Origin: Muribaculaceae bacterium
GTDB lineage: Bacteria > Bacteroidota > Bacteroidia > Bacteroidales > Muribaculaceae
DNA length: 35,831 nt
Direction: 5' to 3'
Assembly (NCBI GenBank): GCA_022509105.1
Contig: JAFLTV010000022.1
Location: 1 to 35,831 of the forward strand
In this document: positions 32,659 to 35,831 of the stretch, piece after piece
How the letters are laid out: each line of letters starts with the position of its first letter
Position numbering within the stretch: the stretch's first letter is position 1
Notes under the pieces: model-generated
The model's database searches: none
Told to the model about the DNA's origin: nothing
The model's input: only the letters and a program-made list of their open reading frames with translations
Program-made: the position numbers and the translations under genes

Positions 32659-33216
32659 ATGAGAAAAGCTCCCTTTCTAATCATGTTTTTTATCCTTATG
32701 TCGGCATATATAGCAGGATGTAAGGAGGAACAGAAATTGGATGTGGCCCATCGGCTTGATGCATCCAAAATGCCGACCATGTCAACACGCAATATATCGA
32801 CTTTAATATCGGATTCAGGAATCACACAATATAAAATCGTGGCGCCTCTTTGGAATATTTACGATGAGGCCCAGGAGCCTTACTGGTCGTTCCCGGAGGG
32901 GATATATCTGCAGAAGTTTGACGCACGCTATAATGTGATAGCCACAGTGGCGGCCGATTCTGCAAAATTTTATAAGAATGAAAGATTATGGAGGCTTGAC
33001 GGAGAAGTGGAGCTGACAAAAGTGCCAAAAGATCTCTTTATATCGCCTCGCTTGTTTTGGGATCAAAGGAAACAAAAACTTTATTCCGACACGTTTATTC
33101 ACATTGAGAATGCCACTCATGTGCTTGAAGGCACAGGCTTTGAATCTGACGAAAGCCTCACTCAATACAGAATTCTTAAGCCAAACGGTATCTTCCCCAT
33201 CAATAAGGTAAGATAA
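32659..33216 (+). CDS. lptC: LptC-like lipoprotein of the LPS transport bridge
   Basis: This 185-residue protein has a lipoprotein signal peptide with lipobox IAGC (Cys21). The mature part is a beta-jellyroll pattern: STLISDSGITQYKIVAPLWN, FPEGIYLQKFDARYNVIATV, ADSAKFYKNERLWRLDGEVE and LFWDQRKQKLYSDTFIHIEN. This is the LptC/OstA periplasmic repeat, which carries LPS from LptBFG to LptA. Proteobacterial LptC is held by a membrane helix, so the lipid anchor is the lineage-specific variation here. It lies between the FadL-like and CNNM/CorC genes. There is no lptA in view, so the rest of the bridge is elsewhere. Confidence 0.9.
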   Translation: MRKAPFLIMFFILMSAYIAGCKEEQKLDVAHRLDASKMPTMSTRNISTLISDSGITQYKIVAPLWNIYDEAQEPYWSFPEGIYLQKFDARYNVIATVAADSAKFYKNERLWRLDGEVELTKVPKDLFISPRLFWDQRKQKLYSDTFIHIENATHVLEGTGFESDESLTQYRILKPNGIFPINKVR

Positions 33217-33255
33217 TCGAGAAAAAAGCATCTTTTAAAATTCCGTTATAATATA

Positions 33256-34524
33256 ATGAGTCTCGCCACTGCAATAGTATTTACACTGATAGCATTGTTG
33301 CTCTCCGGACTTTTTTCGGGTTCTGAGATTGCGTTCGTGCAGTCGGATAAGGTGAAAATGGAGATAGATGCAGCACGGGGAGGAGTGGTGAACAAGATTA
33401 TCAGACTGTTTACCCGTCATGAGGATGTCTTTATCTCCACAATGCTTGTGGGTAATAACATAGTATTGGTGGTTTATGGTATAACAATTTCCATCATCCT
33501 TAACCCGATTTTTGAATCATGGTTTCATAACGAGGCATTAGTCTTGATAGTTAACACTTTGGTTTCGACAACAATTGTGCTGTTTGTGGGCGAATTTATG
33601 CCAAAGACAGTGTTCAGGATAAATCCTAACTTTATGGTTAGGCTTTTTGCCTTTCCCCTTTACCTTGTCTATTGGATTCTTTATCCCATTTCTCTTTTTG
33701 TTTCGGGGATTTCAAAAGGGTTGATGAAACTGTTTGGCATCGGCACCGATCATGAAAAGAAAGAGGGATTGACAATAGAAGAATTAGACACCTTTCTGCA
33801 AGACAAGATCGACAGTCTTCAGGATAAAGGGGAAATTGAAAATGAAGTGAAGATATTCAGTAATGCAATAGATTTCAGCGATACGCAGATATCCGAATGT
33901 ATGATCCCTCGCAATGAAATTGTGGCTGTCTCAATCAGCGACATGAATCGCGAGAGCCTTATACAGAAATTTATAGCAACAGGTCTTTCAAAGATAGTTG
34001 TATTCAATGAGGATATCGATGATGTTTTAGGTTATATCCATATTTCAGAATTGTTTAATCTGAATGTAGACCTGAAAAAAAAGTTGAAGCCAGTTATATT
34101 CACTCCGGAGACGATGCTTGCCAACAAGATGATGAGGCGAATGCTTAATGAAAAGAGGTCGATGGCAATAATTGTAGATGAATATGGAGGCACGGCCGGA
34201 CTTGCCACATTGGAAGACTTGGTGGAAGAGATATTCGGAGAGATAGAAGATGAACATGACCGCAACAAGATCATCATGACTAAAATTTCAGAAAATGTCT
34301 ATGAAGTGAGCGGAAGGGCTGAAATAGAAAATGTGAATGAAGAATTCGGGCTTAACCTTAAAGAGAGTGATGATTATGAAACAATCGGGGGATATGTCAT
34401 ACATGCATGCGGAGAGCTTCCCTCTGTAGGATATACGTTTGAAGAGGATGGGTATACACTGAAGGTTTTAAAGATGTCGGCGGCCAAAATAGAGCTTGTG
34501 CAGATAGAAAAAGGGGGAAAATAA
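33256..34524 (+). CDS. CNNM / CBS-pair / CorC transporter-like protein
   Basis: This 422-residue inner-membrane protein has an N-terminal CNNM domain with about four hydrophobic stretches (4-24, 60-80, 90-115, 125-155), including SGLFSGSEIAFV and VGEFMPKTVFRINP (the P-K motif). A pair of CBS domains follows (about 205-330, with CMIPRNEIVAVSISD and AIIVDEYGGTAGLATLEDLV), then a C-terminal CorC_HlyC domain (about 345-420). CNNM/CorC proteins export magnesium or sense it through CBS-bound ATP. In gliding Bacteroidota the paralog GldE helps motility, but no gliding genes are visible here. It is the last gene of the run, with a 125-base gap afterward. Confidence 0.92.
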   Translation: MSLATAIVFTLIALLLSGLFSGSEIAFVQSDKVKMEIDAARGGVVNKIIRLFTRHEDVFISTMLVGNNIVLVVYGITISIILNPIFESWFHNEALVLIVNTLVSTTIVLFVGEFMPKTVFRINPNFMVRLFAFPLYLVYWILYPISLFVSGISKGLMKLFGIGTDHEKKEGLTIEELDTFLQDKIDSLQDKGEIENEVKIFSNAIDFSDTQISECMIPRNEIVAVSISDMNRESLIQKFIATGLSKIVVFNEDIDDVLGYIHISELFNLNVDLKKKLKPVIFTPETMLANKMMRRMLNEKRSMAIIVDEYGGTAGLATLEDLVEEIFGEIEDEHDRNKIIMTKISENVYEVSGRAEIENVNEEFGLNLKESDDYETIGGYVIHACGELPSVGYTFEEDGYTLKVLKMSAAKIELVQIEKGGK

Positions 34525-34574
34525 AGGAATTGTAAAAATAAAAATTAAATTAACAGTTTTTTGTTAAAAAATTA

Positions 34575-34606
34575 TTTGCACAATTAAAATATTAAGATTA
34601 CATTCG
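34575..34606 (+). promoter_or_regulatory. Promoter for the sigma factor gene
   Basis: TTTG at 34575-34578, 20 bases, then TACATTCG at 34599-34606. The -7 box differs from TAnnTTTG only by T to C at one place. The start would be near 34611, about 40 bases before the ATG. Confidence 0.55.
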
Positions 34607-34649
34607 CACCATAAAAGAAAACGAATCAAATTTCAACTATCCAACATAT

Positions 34650-35156
34650 ATGAGTAAGCAGTCTCCATTCATAACGTCAGTGCTCAGCATGCAGGCCAAT
34701 CTAAAATCTTTTGCCTTAAAATTGACATCAGACAAAGATGCGGCCCACGACCTGGTGCAAGACACTACTCTGAAGGCGCTCAACAATGAAGATAAATTTG
34801 TAGACAACGCCAATCTGAAAGGATGGATGCTTACCATTATGCGTAACATCTTTATCAACAACTATCGTAAGAGTGTGAGAGAAAACACGGTTGTTGATTC
34901 TTCAAAAGATCTGTTTCATCTTAATCTGAGTCAGGATTCCGGCATTGAGACCCCGGATGGAGCTTATGCAGTGAATGAAATTTCAGCAATACTTTCCAAA
35001 TTCCCGAAAGATTTCAGAGAACCTTTTTCGCTTCATGTTGCAGGATATAAATATGAAGAAATAGCAGAAAAACTCTCGATGCCCCTTGGCACAGTTAAAA
35101 GCAGAATCTTTTTCACCAGGAAGAAACTTCGCGAAATATTAAAAGATTATCAATAA
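34650..35156 (+). CDS. ECF-family RNA polymerase sigma factor
   Basis: This 168-residue sigma-70 factor has only regions 2 and 4. Region 2 (about 12-80) has DAAHDLVQDTTLKALNN (the D-A-x-D-L-x-Q-E-T motif) and LKGWMLTIMRNIFINNYRK. Region 4 (about 105-165) is a helix-turn-helix with YEEIAEKLSMPLGTVKSRI and FFTRKKLREIL. Its target promoters cannot be read. There is no anti-sigma gene next to it: a strong terminator follows 4 bases after the stop, so it is a single-gene transcript. This makes it an orphan ECF factor, a kind common in Bacteroidota. Confidence 0.93.
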   Translation: MSKQSPFITSVLSMQANLKSFALKLTSDKDAAHDLVQDTTLKALNNEDKFVDNANLKGWMLTIMRNIFINNYRKSVRENTVVDSSKDLFHLNLSQDSGIETPDGAYAVNEISAILSKFPKDFREPFSLHVAGYKYEEIAEKLSMPLGTVKSRIFFTRKKLREILKDYQ

Positions 35157-35160
35157 ATAT

Positions 35161-35186
35161 AAAGCCGCTTTTTAAAGCGGCTTTTT
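35161..35186 (+). terminator. Strong intrinsic terminator after the sigma factor
   Basis: AAAGCCGCTT (35161-35170) pairs perfectly with AAGCGGCTTT (35175-35184) around a 4-base loop, and the T-run continues to 35186. The stem is symmetric enough to work in both directions. Confidence 0.9.
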
Positions 35187-35432
35187 AATTAATATAAGGA
35201 GAATCCCCCAAAAGACACGATCTGCCATTGGAAGGATCCAAGGTCATCTCATCCTCAGAAATTAATGGATTTAATTTTCCAATTTCCCATGGCCCGAATT
35301 ACTCGGTGATTCTATTTAATAAGGAGTTGAAACAGGTATTCAGGAAAAGATAAAAAATTAGTGGAAAAAAGAAAAAAATTAAAAAAATGGAGAAATTTAC
35401 ATTTAATATTTTTTTAATTCAAAGTTTTTTAT

Positions 35433-35440
35433 TAGTTTTG
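35433..35440 (+). promoter_or_regulatory. -7 box of the candidate small RNA
   Basis: TAGTTTTG at 35433-35440 matches TAnnTTTG. The -33 region is T-rich without a clean TTTG. The predicted start is near 35444. Confidence 0.45.
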
Positions 35441-35443
35441 CAA

Positions 35444-35638
35444 AGTAAAATGGCAAATATGCGCAACTTAAGGCAAAAGACCGAAAGTTGCCCAAAATAT
35501 AAAGGAGTATAAGAAGAATAATAGTGATATAAATTGTAAGTAAGTGATTTAGAGAGGAGCATTGCCTGTGAAGGTAAAATCCCGAACGAGATCACACGGC
35601 GGCAGAGTGTTGTGAAACAATCTTCCGCTTTTGTTTTT
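35444..35638 (+). ncRNA. Candidate ~195-nt terminated small RNA
   Basis: This stretch has a start-type -7 box just before it and an intrinsic terminator at its end, with no protein gene inside. Internal structure includes GCAACTT/AAGTTGC (35463-35469 with 35485-35491) and GCC-TGTGA with TCACA-c-GGC (35564-35571 with 35592-35600). A 20-codon frame (ATG 35450 to TAA 35512) near its 5' end could be a leader peptide. It lacks the landmarks of RNase P, SRP, tmRNA or 6S RNA that I could look for, so I cannot name it. Confidence 0.4.
35599..35638 (+). terminator. Intrinsic terminator of the candidate small RNA
   Basis: GCGG (35599-35602) pairs with CCGC (35625-35628), AGA (35604-35606) with TCT (35621-35623), and TTGT (35610-35613) with ACAA (35617-35620), giving 11 pairs with one mismatch and a small bulge. 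TTTTGTTTTT follows at 35629-35638. Confidence 0.6.
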
Positions 35639-35831
35639 AACCTTTTAATCTTTCATACCAGGATAATATCCCCTTCATTTTACATTATTCATCCCCCACT
35701 TTTTTGCAGATTCAATTTCTTTCCACTTAACAGAAATGAAGGAGGCTAACTTGGGATGAAAATGACAATTCCTCAACTTTTTCTCTTATTAACTTTGCAC
35801 TACTGAATCAGTCCTCTCCATGGCCCGGTGC
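35639..35831. other. Intergenic end of the window
   Basis: There is no gene here that I can support. A TAACTTTG box at 35790-35797 on the plus strand, without a good -33 TTTG, may start a transcript leaving the window to the right. A short ACTGA-A-TCAGT palindrome at 35801-35811 lies just behind it. Confidence 0.5.

Noticed and set aside
35444..35638. RNase P RNA, SRP RNA, tmRNA or 6S RNA
   Set aside because: I looked for their landmark motifs (for example GAGGAAAGTCC, the GGAA SRP loop, a tRNA-like end) and found none.

Overview
The window reads as a chromosomal segment of a gut-type Bacteroidales bacterium, and I would guess Muribaculaceae or a close relative. The evidence is the set of Bacteroidota-type promoters (TAnnTTTG with TTG/TTTG about 20 bases upstream), the near absence of Shine-Dalgarno sites, the TamB/lipoprotein-TamL pair, the inositol-lipid gene cluster, the long-form MetK, and the coaX - FadL-like - lptC - CNNM/CorC run. 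No mobile element, CRISPR array or rRNA was seen. Family names come from motif reading only; no database search was run.

Left part (1-6.7 kb, minus strand): seven genes form a eukaryote-like phosphorylation module. In transcription order they are a membrane-anchored acidic protein with a His6 run and an EF-hand loop, a zinc-ribbon/FHA protein, a PP2C phosphatase, a membrane Ser/Thr kinase, a secreted protein of unknown function, a stand-alone LytTR DNA-binding protein, and an FHA/membrane/zinc-ribbon protein. The kinase and phosphatase could write and erase marks, the FHA proteins could read them, and the LytTR protein could carry the output to DNA. This is the best candidate for a poorly described system. 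Its distal half is visibly more AT-rich than the rest of the window.

Next (6.8-17.8 kb): a VanZ-like protein, then tamB and tamL (overlapping), which form an envelope-spanning lipid transport or outer-membrane assembly machine. A small basic membrane protein, two glycosyltransferases and a convergent TupA-like ATP-grasp gene follow.

Middle (17.9-24.0 kb): tRNA-Pro(CGG) is followed 12 bases later by a SAM-II-like aptamer, an intrinsic terminator and metK. The aptamer's P1 3' strand can pair with the terminator's 5' arm, which gives a readable SAM-off attenuation model. Then come ppiD-like, rlmN and pdxA.

Inositol cluster (24.0-29.0 kb): a nucleotidyltransferase, an ATP-grasp protein, a CDP-alcohol phosphatidyltransferase, a HAD hydrolase, and myo-inositol-1-phosphate synthase behind its own promoter flanked by inverted repeats. 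The cluster probably makes phosphatidylinositol-type lipids that feed inositol sphingolipids. The first two enzymes have no obvious place in the simple pathway.

Right part (29.1-35.8 kb): trmD; then a tight run of divIC/ftsB-like, a small membrane protein, coaX, a FadL-like barrel, lptC and a CNNM/CBS/CorC protein; then an ECF-type sigma factor with a strong terminator. The last 640 bases hold no substantial gene but do contain a candidate ~195-nt terminated small RNA.
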